DNA of 64,000 nt from the NCBI GenBank assembly GCA_001599815.1, contig BCIA01000002.1, forward strand, positions 3,569,626-3,633,625. The letters are read 5' to 3'. A program made the translations under genes and the position numbers. Every line of letters begins with the position of its first letter. The first letter of the stretch is position 1. Source of the stretch: Furcasterigmium furcatum (Eukaryota > Ascomycota > Sordariomycetes > Glomerellales > Plectosphaerellaceae). Under the pieces are notes generated by a model. That model was given only the letters and a program-made list of their open reading frames with translations, did no database searches and was not told where the DNA came from. This document shows, in pieces, positions 32,843 to 44,684 of this stretch.

Positions 32843-33001
32843 GCGCCTGCAGCCCAAAACGGTAATTACCGCCTCTGACCGCCCAATTCTCGCGGCGGGA
32901 CCCTCCACGACCGTCAACACCATTTTTCCATCGGCTTGTGCGCCTCGACCTGACCACCGACCATCACCACCGACAAGACTCGCAGATCACCGTCGCCCAA
33001 C

Positions 33002-33724
33002 ATGCCTCCCAAGAAGACTCCCGCCGCCCCCAAGGAGAACATCTCCCTCGGCCCCCAGGTTCGCGATGGTGAGTTTTTTCTCCTTCAATTGCGGCCGTCG
33101 CAGCATCCAGCGCGCGCGTTGCGGTTCAGCAGTTGGCACGAGACCACAAGAAGTTCGCCAAAGCTGACTTACCCCTCCAGGCGAGCTCGTCTTCGGCGTT
33201 GCCCGCATCTTCGCCTCCTTCAACGACACCTTCGTCCACGTCACCGATCTCACGTTCGTCAACCCCTGAGCAAAGAAACGGCCGCCCCGTCTCGATACTC
33301 TTCCCCCCTCCTCTAGTCGCATGGTCAGAAGGGCTAACATTCTGGGTGATTTCAGTGGCCGTGAGACCATCTGCCGTGTCACCGGTGGCATGAAGGTCAA
33401 GGCCGACCGTGACGAGTCTTCCCCCTACGCCGCCATGCTTGCTGCCCAGGACGTCGCCATCCGCTGCAAGGAGCTCGGCATCACCGCCCTCCACATCAAG
33501 ATCCGTGCCACTGGTGGTAAGTTCTCCCCGCTCCCGGCCTCAGCATGCACTCCCGCTCACACTCTCCCCCAGGCAACGGCACCAAGACCCCTGGCCCCGG
33601 CGCCCAGTCTGCCCTCCGTGCCCTCGCCCGTTCCGGCATGAAGATCGGCCGCATCGAGGACGTCACCCCCACCCCCTCCGACTCTACCCGTCGCAAGGGT
33701 GGTCGCCGTGGTCGTCGTCTCTGA
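33002..33724 (+). CDS. RPS14: 40S ribosomal protein S14 (uS11)
   Basis: A small-subunit platform protein. Four exons (33002-33068, 33181-33253, 33356-33516, 33573-33724) give 150 residues, the standard length. The sequence is nearly invariant: ELVFGVARIFASFNDTFVHV, then TGRETICRVTGGMKVKADRD, QDVAIRCKELGITALHIKIR and a GAQSALRALARSGMKIGRIE segment. The C-terminus RRKGGRRGRRL is the conserved basic tail that reaches toward the decoding region. Three introns crowd the 5' half, as is common in fungal ribosomal protein genes. Confidence 0.96.
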
Positions 33725-34594
33725 GCGCGCGGTCCCAGCATACATCAAGCAACCAAAAAATGGGGCGATGGAAAGCATGGGTTCCGCTGCGCGTCCTCTC
33801 AGACACGCTGCGGTGGATGGGTGGACAGGAGTGCTCGCGAATCTGGTCTCTTGGGTGGCGTCGGCAAATACGAGGGGAACGGCTATAATTGCCTGGTCTC
33901 CATGTTCTACGCTCTGCGCTGCACTGTGATGCTGTTGCAGCAGCAGCTTTACCCGTAGACAGAATAGAAATTCGCCTTAAACGGCCTGAACTGAAGAAGA
34001 GCAGCGACTCCTGTCTCATGAAGATTAACCTCCGTCCCAGTGATTACGTTGTGATAGCAGGCAGTACCTTGGGGATCTACAGGGCCTCGGGGGCGGCAGA
34101 ACAAGGTGCTGTTACTTGATGATCGGCTGAGGAGCCCATGTTGATATTCGGCAATGGACTCGACGGCGGTCTCACGACTGAACGCCGTGTATGCCTTGCC
34201 CCGATGCCCCCAACTTCAGTCTCGCCGAAGCTTCCAGTCCTTCCACTGGTCACTTGGTGGATGACCACGCGATGGTGGACGGCAGCTCAAATCGGGCGTC
34301 TGATTCTGCAACATCAATGGTACACACAATACAGCTGCACCACCACCTTCACTGGTACATGTTTGGTGTCATGTGTCTCTTTATTCTCATATTCTCCTCT
34401 CTAATTGTCCGTGACACAGGGCCTGGGGTTGGCAATGGGTTGATCCTCTATAAAAGACAGGTAACTTGGTGGAATGGCGGTGATGATGTGCTGCAACATG
34501 GCTCTGGAAACTTCGGCCTCGCCTCATAATGTCCAGCAACCGTCCTGTTCAGCAATGTTCAATGTCACCCCCCAGAACTTCATACCGGCAATCC
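33725..34594. other. convergent 3' intergenic region
   Basis: An 870-base gap between the stop codons of RPS14 and RAD26. Small open frames around 34140-34530 show no recognisable sequence. It presumably holds both 3' untranslated regions. Confidence 0.5.
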
Positions 34595-37500
34595 TCAAGA
34601 CTTGTCCTTGAGCTCCCAGATCGACTTTCCAGCACTTCCATGCCTGGTCACGACCGCCACGCTGTTCAAGGCGCTGAGGAACACATCCTTCTGGTTGGGG
34701 TTGGACGTGCAGTAGCGGTTGAAGTGGTTGACGATCATGGAGCTGGGCACCTTGCCGCCGATCTGAGCCTTGATGTACTCACGGATCTTCTTCTGGAAGT
34801 CCTGCCTGGTGAGCAGGGCGGGAGCATCGGGCGTCGAGACCCTACTGCTGGTGTTTCCGCTGTTCGTGCCCGCCAGCCCGCGGCGGCTGGCCAGAGTGCC
34901 CATGACGGCGGCAGAGCTGGGACCTGCGCGGCGAGCACCTGGTCGACCTGTCGTGCCGCGCTGGCCGGTCCAGGTGACCTCGCCGGGGCGAACATTGCGG
35001 GCGTCCCTTCCGGCGCGGTCGAGATGACTCCTGGCAACGCGACCGAGTCGGTTGGCTTCGCGGGTGTTCTCTTTCGGGTCTGCTTGGACCTTCTTCTTGC
35101 CGCTCATAACGGCATCGTGATCGTATACATTCGCGACCTGGCGGGAGAAGATGTTGTCGACTATGCGCTTCTCCTTCTCCTTCTCGGCGGTGTCCGGAGC
35201 GTAATTCTCGACCTTTGTGACGCCGTCAACTGGGGCCACCTCCGTGGCAGCGTCCTCATTATTGCCGTTGAGAAGACTCATGTCGACCTCTGCGCCCTCG
35301 AGGACGCGAGACTTGTACACCTCGCCGTTCTTGTTGTCCGAAGGGAGGACCAGCGTGAACAGCTCCTTGAGACCACTAAGCTCCAAGGATGCGCGCTGCT
35401 TCGGGTCCTTCAGCACCTTGTTCGTGAGGAGCTGCTTGTAGACCTGCCTGTGGTAGATCGTATCCTCAATCGTGCCTTCGGTCACGAGACGGATGATTTC
35501 CACAGGCTTGGTTTGGCCGAGTCTCCAAGCTCGCTCACGCGCTTGCACATCGACTGACGGGTTCCAGTCCGGGTCGTAGATGATGATGCGAGACGCGCCG
35601 GTGAGGTTGACACCAAGACCTCCGACGTGAGTAGTGAGGAGGAAGACGTCAATGGTGGGGTCAGTGTTGAAACGATCGATGAGGTCCTGACGCTGAGTGA
35701 TCGGTGTCTGCCCATCCATATGCAAGAAGGTGAACTCCTCGGTCCTGCGAAATCTTGTCTTGAAGAGGTCCAACACGCCACGCCTCTGGGAGAAGAGCAG
35801 TGTCTTGTGGCCGCCCTTCTTGTACTCCTCTAGCTTGGTGAGAGCGACCCGGAGCTTGCCGGACTTTTCCGGTGAACCGTAGTCATAGTCAGGCTGGTCC
35901 AGCAGCCTGTGATCGGTCAAGTCGGGGTGGTTGCAAATTGCGCCTAGGTATTTGGTGCCGGCAAAGGCCTGGTGCTTTCCGAGAAGAATCTTCGCACATT
36001 CGTCCGAGTTGAGATAGCGTTTGTACATGGTGACCTGCGCCTCTGTGAGATGGCAGTAGTAGACCTGCTCGGTCTTGGGAGGGAGATCGGCGGCAACATC
36101 GACCTTGAGACGTTGGAGGAGGTATTGTGCTATGGTCTCTTTGAGGGCCTGAGCTGTCTCTTCTGCAATCTTGATGTCGAGCGCGCTCGCGTTGGCATAG
36201 CCTCCTTGCTTGATGGGGCTTTCGAATTGCTGCTGGAAGTTTACCAGGGTGCCGAGCCGCATCGGGTAAATGAAATCGAAGAGACACCACAGCTCGGTGA
36301 GATTGTTCTGGATGGGCGTTCCGGTGAGAATGACCCGGTAGGGTGTGTTCAGCTCCTTGCACGCCATGGTGATATCGGAGTTGGGGTTTCTGATCTTGTG
36401 GCCTTCGTCGAGCGCAGCGTATGCCCATTCGATGTCGACAAGGTCATCTCGGTAGATCTGAAGACCGGCGTAGGTGGTGACAAGAACACCGCCCTTGTTC
36501 TCGATGCGCTTGATGAGGCGCCTTCCACTCTTGTTGCCCCTGCTGAGCGTCTCAGCATCGAGGTCTGAGTCGTCATCGTAACTGGCGTTGACCATGCCGC
36601 TGCCAGAGGAGTGAAGAACCGATACACGGAGGGCTGGCCACCATTTGTGGAACTCGTTCACCCACTGGCGAAGAACCGTGGCAGGGGCCACAATGATCAC
36701 GGGCCGGTTCAGCTTGCCGCTGTAATGCAGAGTTGCGATGAAGGCAATGATTTGGACTATGCCATGGTTAGTGAGCTACACCTTGCCGGTAAGCACCTGC
36801 ACTGAAACTTACTCGTCTTGCCAAGTCCCATCTCATCGCCGAGGATGCCTCCGACACTCTGCTTGTAGAGCTCCGAGAGCCACTGAATGCCCGTTTTCTG
36901 GTATGAGAACAGTGACGGGGCAATGTCGCCTGGAGTCCTGAGGTCGTCGGCAACGGCGAAATCTTCATGATCTGGGCTGAGCTTGAACCATTCTTCCTCT
37001 TCGTCGCCCGAATCTTCATCGACGCCGGTTGCATCACGCCTTCGCTGACGACGGGCTCTGCTTCGACGCTTGATCCAGTCGGCCAAGCGCTGCTGGTAAT
37101 GGGCTTCGTTGCCGTCGTCGATGCCGGCGAGGTCGATCACTTCTGCCTTTTCAGGCTTGCTCTGTTTGCCATGCTTCCTCTTCTTCGATCCTCGTGGCGG
37201 CGCCTCGTCTTCGTCGGAGGCGGAGAGAGCAGCAGACGAGGCCTCATCTTCTGACTCCCCTTCAGGCTCAAAATCCTCCGAATCAGGTTCCGCCCCTGCT
37301 CTCTGGGTCTTTCTCCTCTTGCGGGGTCGGGGAGGACCTGCGGCGGTATCTGACGAAGGAGGGCCCGATTCGTCAACTTCCTCGAAGCCAGGTCGACGAA
37401 GGACCTGGTGGGACTGCGGTTCGTCCACGTCGCTCTTGTCCAGCTCTTGCTCGGCGGCTTCCTCTTCGGCATCTATGATAGCGTCTGCCAACTCGCCTTG

Positions 37501-38028
37501 CATTGGCCGCGGGCCGCCGATCTTGGCGAAAGGAGTAATCTTGCCTGTTCGGATGAGAAACTCCTGTCGAGTCTCATTTGGCAGTCTTCCGGTGGTTCCT
37601 TGGTCGTCTTGCTCGGCGGCGACTTCGGCTTCCTGATCGCGCTGGTTGATCCGATCCTCAAAGACCTTGATGTCATTTTTGAGCTGTGCGATGCGAGGGT
37701 CCAGTTTCTCGATCTCATCTCGAAGTTTCCGGTCCTGGTAAGCGTTCACATGACCTGCGCGCTTCTGTGCGAGGGCATCTCGCTGCTCGTTAAGCTTATG
37801 CAGTGCGATCTGGAGTTTGTCGATTCTGGTCTGGTCGCGTTCGTCTTCCTGGGCACGGATTGCGGCTCTGACCTTGGAGTTCATGTCCCGCTCTATGTCC
37901 TCCTGGTTTCGAATGGTGACACCAAGTCCGTCTGTGCCCGCCGTAGAGTCGACCGTTGGTGGCTGACCTGCAGCTGAAGGGCTGTTGGACGACGCCCTTT
38001 CAACATTATCCGATGCTTCGGGCTCCAT
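34595..38028 (-). CDS. RAD26: SNF2-family ATPase Rad26/CSB (transcription-coupled repair)
   Basis: A nuclear translocase that remodels stalled RNA polymerase II and starts transcription-coupled excision repair (known for the family). Two exons (38028-36813, 36756-34595) give 1125 residues. An acidic and coiled-coil N-terminus carries basic nuclear signals (RPRKRRKTQR; SKKRKHGKQSK). Motif I, GDEMGLGKT, ends exactly at the exon boundary near residue 405, and the spliced frame continues IQIIAFIATLHYSGKL. Motif II is DEGH at about residues 522-525. The helicase C motifs read FLLTTHVGGLGVNLTGA and RAWRLGQTKPVEIIRLVTEG, the CSB signature. The C-terminus (REYIKAQIGGKVPSSMIVNH) resembles the conserved end domain of Rad26 proteins. 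Confidence 0.93.
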
Positions 38029-39059
38029 GGTGAGAGGAGGGATGTGGGGAGCGGACGGCGATGGTGATGGGTTTATGTGTAGTCGCGTCTATTTGGTGAC
38101 GAGCAGATGAAGGAAACTGCGCGTCGGGTATCGTGCTGGGAGAAAGTCCAAGGGAAAAAAACCAAACGCTGATGCCAGCCCAAGTAAAAATATGGAAGAA
38201 ACGAGTCTAGACGCCGCGTGAATCGTCAACGAGGTCGAAATCGAGAATCCGAGTCGTGAGCTGAAATGACTGTGGAGCAGGCGGCCGGAACAGACGAGAG
38301 CGTCGGGCAGGAAGGAGTGACTCTTCTTGAGATGAAAGTGTCGGATGAAAAGTGCGTGGCGGGTTGGTTGAGTTGCCAATCTCGAGCGCGAGGGATGAGT
38401 TGGTTCACGGCCTGCGCCGAACACTTCGGCAGGCAAAGTTGACCAGGAAAGGAAATTATCTGACTTCCTTCATGGTCATCGGATATCCGATGTGTGGTGG
38501 GCAACCGTCCAACTTGCGGCTGTGGTGGCGATGTGTTAGGAAAGGAGGAAAAGTTGATGAGAATTTCGTGGTGTTGCCTGATGAGAAATCGACGCCCTTG
38601 TGACATGAACGTTCAAAGTGAATGCTGCACGTCACTGACGCTATCGGCGTCGGCGTTAAGAGCTTGCCGCAGGCACCGGCCAATCGGAGAATTTCGCCAC
38701 CAGAGCTTGCTGAGTCAGCGTCTCTTCCTCCTTGCACCTTGACATCCATCGGACTTCAAGATCAGACATCCGCATGGGCAATGAAGGCTCGGGATTCAAG
38801 GGACAAGAGCCTTGCCAAAGTTAAATTTGTACCTTCTATGTGCACTTGCTGCCCAATACGAAGCTTGGTTTCCCCTGAAGCTTGATATGCCACCAGTGCC
38901 GCAGATCTGGATGCACAATGACTAAGCATCTCCCCTCGTCTCGAAACTCATTCTCGACTTCATCTCTCCCATCTCTCACTCACCACCGCTCATCCTCAAC
39001 AACGCCCAAGGCTTCGGCCTTGTAGGTCTCAATGCTATCTAGGATTTAACACCAACGGG
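38029..39059. promoter_or_regulatory. divergent region between RAD26 and the reductase gene
   Basis: About 1.0 kb between two divergent start codons, with no gene-like frame. Both promoters should lie here; a CT-rich tract at about 38,935-38,990 precedes the + gene. I recognise no specific element. Confidence 0.45.
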
Positions 39060-40442
39060 ATGTCTCTTCTTCCACGTTGTATGGCTCCGCTCCTCCAGCC
39101 TTTACGTTCACCCTTCCTAGTTCCCCCGAATGTGTCGCGTGTTCATCTGGGATTAAATCGGCAGTTGTCAACCACAGCATCTAGGATGGACCAGCCCCCG
39201 TGGCTTCGATCCGTGATCGAAGACAATGGACCAGCACCCAAGCTGTTTGCCTGGTCACCTCATAATCTCACCGAGGGCACTGCCGATGGCGTCCTCGCGT
39301 CGCACAACCGACCCTCCACTCCGGACCCGGACAAACGCATCTACATCCTCGGCATCGGGAACTTGGGCATCTTGTTCGCTACTGCGTTATCAAAGATTCC
39401 TCAGAGACCACCGATTACTCTGGTAGTCCACAGGAAAGAATTGCTGGAGCAATGGGCTGCCCAGCCAGGTCTCGAGGTCACGCGCCAAGGGACTGCCGAG
39501 ACAACCAAGGGCTTCGACATAGAATGGTGGACGGACCAAGAGCCCACGACGGGCCCCAAACGGCACGTCGCAGACGGCTCAATTATCCATAACCTCCTCG
39601 TTTCTACCAAAGCTTCCGCCGCCCTCCCCGAGGTAGACAGGCTCCGTGGCTACCTCAACGGCTCCTCCACCGTCGCCTTCGCACAGAACGGCATGTGCAA
39701 GCTATGGCCCCCCTATGGAGAAGCCTACAACAAGCTGCGATATCCAGACGGAAACCACCCGAACTGGATGGCCTGCAGCGTCACCCACGGCGTCTTCTCC
39801 AGGGGCCGCTTCCGCGCCGAGCACGCCTCGGAGGCAGACCTCAAGATCGGCCCTGTGCTCTTGAGCCAACATGGCAGCACCGCACATGAATATCTCCCGG
39901 CACAGCTTCAGAAAGCGCCCCGTCTTCACTGTAAGATCGTCACGGCCGAAGACCTCTGGATCTTGCAGCTCGAGAAACTCGTCGTCAACACCATCATCAA
40001 CCCCCTCACGGCCGTGCTTCGGTGCAAAAACGGGGTGTTATTCGAGGATACGTCTGGCCCCCTGAGGACCTTGATGGATCAACTCATCAAAGAGGCAAGC
40101 GACGTCTTGCGGGCCCTCATCCGGCATCCCAGTACAGATGCCATTCTCGGGACCTCAGAGCAGGAACGCGCCCTCTTGCTCCAGCGCTTCTCCGCCCCTC
40201 ACCTGACGGAGATGGTTGACGACGTCGGTCACAAAGTCAGACAAAACACGAGCTCGATGCTTCAAGACGTGCAGGCAGGCAAGCAGACGGAGATCCGCGA
40301 CATGAACGGCTGGCTGGTGGACATGGCAGCGTTCCTGGACGGCGCCATATCAGTCCGCCATCATGAGATCCTGATTGGTCTTGTGGAGCAGGGTGTGGCC
40401 CTCGATGTAGCAGGTCTCACACAGCACTTCGATGCTAATTAG
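39060..40442 (+). CDS. ketopantoate reductase (ApbA/PanE) family protein, probably mitochondrial
   Basis: An NADPH-dependent 2-keto-acid reductase fold; the classical member makes pantoate for pantothenate and CoA synthesis. A single exon encodes 460 residues. The first 40 or so are basic and hydroxylated without acidic residues (LLPRCMAPLLQPLRSPFLVP), suggesting mitochondrial import. The dinucleotide motif is IYILGIGNLGILFATALSK. The C-terminal helical domain contains LEKLVVNTIINPLTAVLRCK, with the family's catalytic Lys, followed by a Ser/Glu-rich substrate region. Fungi often carry several ApbA paralogs, so the true substrate may not be ketopantoate. Confidence 0.85.
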   Translation: MSLLPRCMAPLLQPLRSPFLVPPNVSRVHLGLNRQLSTTASRMDQPPWLRSVIEDNGPAPKLFAWSPHNLTEGTADGVLASHNRPSTPDPDKRIYILGIGNLGILFATALSKIPQRPPITLVVHRKELLEQWAAQPGLEVTRQGTAETTKGFDIEWWTDQEPTTGPKRHVADGSIIHNLLVSTKASAALPEVDRLRGYLNGSSTVAFAQNGMCKLWPPYGEAYNKLRYPDGNHPNWMACSVTHGVFSRGRFRAEHASEADLKIGPVLLSQHGSTAHEYLPAQLQKAPRLHCKIVTAEDLWILQLEKLVVNTIINPLTAVLRCKNGVLFEDTSGPLRTLMDQLIKEASDVLRALIRHPSTDAILGTSEQERALLLQRFSAPHLTEMVDDVGHKVRQNTSSMLQDVQAGKQTEIRDMNGWLVDMAAFLDGAISVRHHEILIGLVEQGVALDVAGLTQHFDAN

Positions 40443-43137
40443 ACGCCTTCAATGACAGACTCTCACATGCACGTCCTGTGACCCCCCGTCGACCCGGCAG
40501 TGCGGTCGAGGCAGATGCTCCGGCGCATGTCAGGTGAGACACGCTCCTCCGCGCAAGATGAGACACTTCAGCGTGAAGACCGCCAAACCAGATTTCCGGT
40601 CGCCAGATGCCAAAATTGCAGCGTCACAGTCCCGAATCTCTGACTCCATGCGGTGGTTGGTCGCCAGCCAGCACATCGGAGATGAGATGGGCGGAGAGCA
40701 TGAAGGACCGGTACCAGACTTCGAGACTCTCTGGCTCGTCCGATATGACGACTCCATGCCACAGATTGCAGTCACTTGGGGGCGTACGGCTACTAGAAGC
40801 CACCCCGGATCTCGCTCTGCCGGTGTCCATGAAGCACGCTCCTGGCAATGTCCCGCGGCCGCTCGTCCGGCATCCGAACTATCAGGAGCCAAATGCCTGA
40901 AGCCCAGGTTCCTCAAACGACAGAAGGGCACCTGCTTTCGCTCTAGCTAATAAAGCCGAAGTCAGGGCGACATGCCATTATGCCTTGGTGGTCGTCCATG
41001 CCACAGGATCTGAACCTCGTCCTCGTCCTGCGCCAAAGTACCGTTCCCAATTCGTGGTCCACTGGCCCAGGACACCCACACAGGCCCTGATTCCGCCCTC
41101 CGGCAGGCTGGCATCCCTCCTCCCTCCCGTTAATGCCCCTTATATGACCCTCTCTCTGCCATGATATACCCCCAATAACACCGCCCAAATATGACCATCC
41201 TGCCCGCCCGCCCCGTCGCGATTGGCCTCCCAGATCGCCACAGCACCCCTCGCCAGCAACAGCCAGCACCTCGTGTCATCGTCGCGACGCGTCCACCGCG
41301 AGCATTGGTCAGCGCCGCGGGCGTAGGCAGCGGTCCGCACCCTCCTCGTGGGCTGCCCACCACCACCACCCGCGCCCTAGCAAGCATGGTCGAGCAGACC
41401 GCCATTCCAGAACAAATGTCCTCACATGGAAACGCGGAGCTTCTCTCCATTCACATGAATGGGTGGCATATTTGCGAACTCATCTGGTGTTGGGAGACCC
41501 CGGTGAAGCCGTACCAATCCTGGGCCCTGCCTTGGCATATTACCCGGCGTGATATACCAAGGTCTCTCGCCCCCCCGGCTTCAAACAAATTTGAGAAACA
41601 AAACATCGGACAATGCCGAATTTGTTTCTTTCGCGTCCGCCCCGCGCATATTCTCCGATTGGGCCGTCAGCGACTGTTCTCGTGCGTGACCCCCAGGCCA
41701 TAACTGAGCGCCGATGGCTATATCAGCAGCGTGACGCCCGCTTTATGGGTCATTTCTTTTGCTGGAATGCCAACAGGTTGCCGTAAGTGGCAGCAGTTAT
41801 GCAGAAAGGGAGCATGAATGCTTCTCGGCGCGCGGACCGTTTTGGTAGTCGAGCAAACGCTGGCTCCCATGTATGCATGAAGTCAAGCTCTTTTGAGCTC
41901 AGAGCCATTTCCCCATCACATCCCCCAGACGTCAGAATGGGCCTGCAGGCGCTGATCACAGCGCATCGCTGCAAATACGGGCGGCAAGGTGTTGATCCCG
42001 GTCGTCCGGGGCTCACCCACCGCCCAGGAACGGTCAAGCAAGGCGCGCACCGTTGCATTAGCATGTCAGACCCCAGCTCCCCAGTGCTCATCGGAGGAAT
42101 CCATTTCTCCCCCGAAGATTTGAGAGCCTTTGCGTCGCAACACGCCCACTGTCGACTGCCTAGGCCTTCTGATCGCGTAGCACCATCTTCAAGTTGGCTG
42201 CGGAACTGCCCACCTGTGGCAATTCCCTCAGCGGCAAAGGTCGAGCCAGTCATGGGACCAACTTTCTTCACAACATGACTCCTCAACTGCGGCCGATGCC
42301 ACCTTGCACCATCAGTTCGGCAAGAAACCTCGTCCATTTCCGGTCAAGTGGCGCCGGATTTCGGTCGATGTTACATACAGTGGATGTAGTTATCCGCTTC
42401 TGGAGAGCGCTAACACCGTCCATGGCGTCAGATGTAACCTTTCCGCCAGGTTGAGCTTGCAAGAGAATCTCTCATATGGAGACAATATCGGTGAGAACAG
42501 GAATACAATGTGGTGGTACTAAATGTGATAATTGCAAGGGGAGGGAGACTAGGAAGAAGACAAGAAGGAAAGGGATGCAACGGCTGGGCTGCAAGGTGAG
42601 CCAGAAACACCAGGCCAACCTGCCTGCCTGGTCGATACCGCCTATTATTCCCCATACCCCGTCTTTTGTTGTCGTCCAGCGGCAACTCAATTATTGCTGT
42701 CGTCCGTCTAGTATGAGCCCGGTCGTCCCGAGAGTGATGCGAAGGCGCGAGCCGCAGAGGTAGAATCCGGGATATAGTTTAGTGTCATTCCGAAGTCATG
42801 TGTCGTGGCGTTGAAGGTAGGCGTGAATCGTGAAATCCCCAGGTCTAATTCATGTCATCAATGTACAGGCTGGAGAAGGGAAAGAAGGCCATCCAGGCGA
42901 CAAAGAGGGTTCGAAGAAGTGGCCAAGAAATGGCCGTGGGTCGAAGGCGTTCGAGGCGTGTCCCGCTACCCAGGGTGGTTGGACCTGTGTAACGGATCGG
43001 GAACGTCGTTGTCGGTCAAGCTTTGAGGGCTCTTGGAGAAATCGATCTCCTCTCCATCGTCGTCTTCATAGGAGCTGCTGCGCATAGGTGGTGTCCCCAG
43101 CCTCAGGTGCCGAAGCTCTGGGAGGGGACACTGATTG
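40443..43137. other. 2.7-kb gene-poor interval
   Basis: Open frames on both strands (up to about 195 codons) have no recognisable domains or fungal splice structure. I see no RNA gene, repeat family or transposon feature. It presumably contains 3' ends of the flanking genes. Confidence 0.45.
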
Positions 43138-44346
43138 CTATAAAGGAGGACCAAATATTTCTTCGGCGCGTTCCCGGCATGCCGCAGGGGTGAATCCGGA
43201 CCCGACTTTGTTGGCCACGATTCGCCATTTCTCGTTCTCGTAGTCTTGCATGGCTGTGCGAAGTTTTTGATCCTGGTCCGCGCATGTCAGTCTACTCCGC
43301 GGCAAGGGACGATGAAACAGGGCGCAAAGACGTACCGTCTCCTCCGTCCATTGTGTGGTCTTGGCCTTCAGCTTGGTACAGTAGCGGACTTGAAGTGTCC
43401 CCGAGGAGCGTCCCGGGAAGAAGTCGGCGATTTGCTTCCACGTCAGGTTCTTGTTCTCCTTCAAGTCGATAAGAAGTTGATCATCCTCCGGCGTAAACTT
43501 GAGCTTCGGTCCCTTGGGTCGTGCTGCTGGCGGAGGCATGCCGACCTGTCCGACAACGCTCGGCGCCCCCCCTCCTCCCGCCTCCCCCTCGCGTCTCAGT
43601 AATTTTGAAGGTGGCCCCGAATCAGGGAGCCGATGGTGGTGGTGTGTAGGGTGTTGAATGTGGTGGGCAGCCGCCTGCGCGTAGGCTGCTCCGAGTGGGC
43701 TTTGCTGCATGCTTTCCAGGCCACTTTGGTCAAGGCCCGGGATGCTGGAAACGGAGAGATCGAGGTCGTCGGGTCTCGGTCGCTTGATGGACGCATGTTG
43801 ACCATGTGCCGGTGAAGCAGTCGCAACAGAGGGATACAGCGGAGCAACCGACGGGCCAGCGGCACCGAAATGGGGAGGCCCAAGAGGTCGAGCATGGCCC
43901 AAAGGATCCATCAACAACTGATGTGAGTGGTGCTGGTGAGGAGGCTGGGGCATCGGTGCGTGGTGACTGTGGTGCCCGCCAGACGATTCTGGCAGGCCAT
44001 GCCCGGCTCCGCTGGCATGGTGAAGCTGCGCTCGGTGTTGATGAGAGGAAAGATCATATCCATGTTGTTGATGGCTTTGATCGGCCTGGTGGGAGTCCTG
44101 GACAGAGTAATCGACATTGTAGTCCCCCACTCGATAGTTGCCCGCCAGCGTGTCTGTTAGGCATGGGTCCCGCCAGAGCGAATTGCTCTGGCTGGTCGCC
44201 GCGTACTGAAGAGAAAGAATTTGTGAAGTTGCTGCCTCGGGGGCGGCCGTCGCCGGGGAGGGATCCGAGGACCCAGGTGCTGAGAGGTGGCGGGGTCCAG
44301 TCGTCGGAAAGCCGTGCTGCAGCCGTGAACGATCTGATTCTAGAAT
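43138..44346 (-). CDS. Myb/SANT two-repeat DNA-binding protein, N-terminal exon unresolved
   Basis: A probable nuclear DNA-binding protein. The last exon (43272-43138) and the exon before it (ending at 43336) together encode two tandem SANT/Myb repeats. The first is KFTPEDDQLLIDLKENKNLT then WKQIADFFPGRSSGTLQVRY. The second is DQKLRTAMQDYENEKWRIVA then NKVGSGFTPAACRERAEEIF. The upstream part is rich in His, Gln and Pro (SHQQHGYDLSSHQHRAQLHH), with a basic IKRPRPDD patch. The frame stays open upstream through AGNYRVGDYNVDYSVQD to a CTGTTCAG acceptor at 44347 but contains no ATG, so a further exon should supply the start. The first in-frame ATG otherwise is at 43953. The 63-nt intron between the Myb repeats has no in-frame stop. 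Confidence 0.75.
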   Translation of the reverse strand: MLESDRSRLQHGFPTTGPRHLSAPGSSDPSPATAAPEAATSQILSLQYAATSQSNSLWRDPCLTDTLAGNYRVGDYNVDYSVQDSHQADQSHQQHGYDLSSHQHRAQLHHASGAGHGLPESSGGHHSHHAPMPQPPHQHHSHQLLMDPLGHARPLGPPHFGAAGPSVAPLYPSVATASPAHGQHASIKRPRPDDLDLSVSSIPGLDQSGLESMQQSPLGAAYAQAAAHHIQHPTHHHHRLPDSGPPSKLLRREGEAGGGGAPSVVGQVGMPPPAARPKGPKLKFTPEDDQLLIDLKENKNLTWKQIADFFPGRSSGTLQVRYCTKLKAKTTQWTEETVRLCALFHRPLPRSRLTCADQDQKLRTAMQDYENEKWRIVANKVGSGFTPAACRERAEEIFGPPL

Positions 44347-44405
44347 CTGAACAGGGAGCCTTCAACATTCGTTTTGGTGGGATCTTTCAGCAAACCCTGA
44401 CTCAT
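44340..44405 (-). other. possible upstream ORF in the Myb-gene leader
   Basis: The first ATG found upstream of the Myb exon opens a 21-codon frame (MSQGLLKDPTK...) that stops across the proposed acceptor. It may be a translated leader ORF or part of an unspliced leader. Weak evidence. Confidence 0.25.
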
Positions 44406-44665
44406 TCGGAAGATGTAATGAACGTAGTTAGATCTGGTGGCGTCGTTGTCCAACGAAGGTACTGAAGTTGTGGAGGAGCGGTGTCAGACTGCGCAACTTG
44501 GTCGACCGGGAGGTTTGAATAGAAAACAGGCCGTTCGGAGAGCGAGAAAAGAGAGCGATGATTATGTGATCGAAGCCAGTGGATGTAACCCTGCGCGTGT
44601 GTAGCTCGCCACCGTGCCTTTGAGCTATCAGGATCTTCAGTAGAGGTAGGTTTTTAGCTCTGGTA

Positions 44666-44684
44666 GTGTGCGTGTGTGTGTGTG
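44666..44684. repeat. (GT)n microsatellite, one interruption
   Basis: Alternating GT/TG for 19 bases with one C, in the region upstream of the Myb gene. Confidence 0.8.

Larger units (their letters stand above)
32107..33001. promoter_or_regulatory. shared region between RPL7 and RPS14
   Basis: Two ribosomal protein genes diverge from this 0.9-kb segment. It holds the missing RPL7 first exon, a perfect 11-bp hairpin (32539-32566) and a TTAGGGTT element (32835-32842) on the RPS14 side. A co-regulated bidirectional promoter is an inference from arrangement and motifs. Confidence 0.5.

Noticed and set aside
41191..41703. 170-codon + strand frame in the gene-poor interval
   Set aside because: No domain, no splice support and a composition like noncoding GC-rich DNA.
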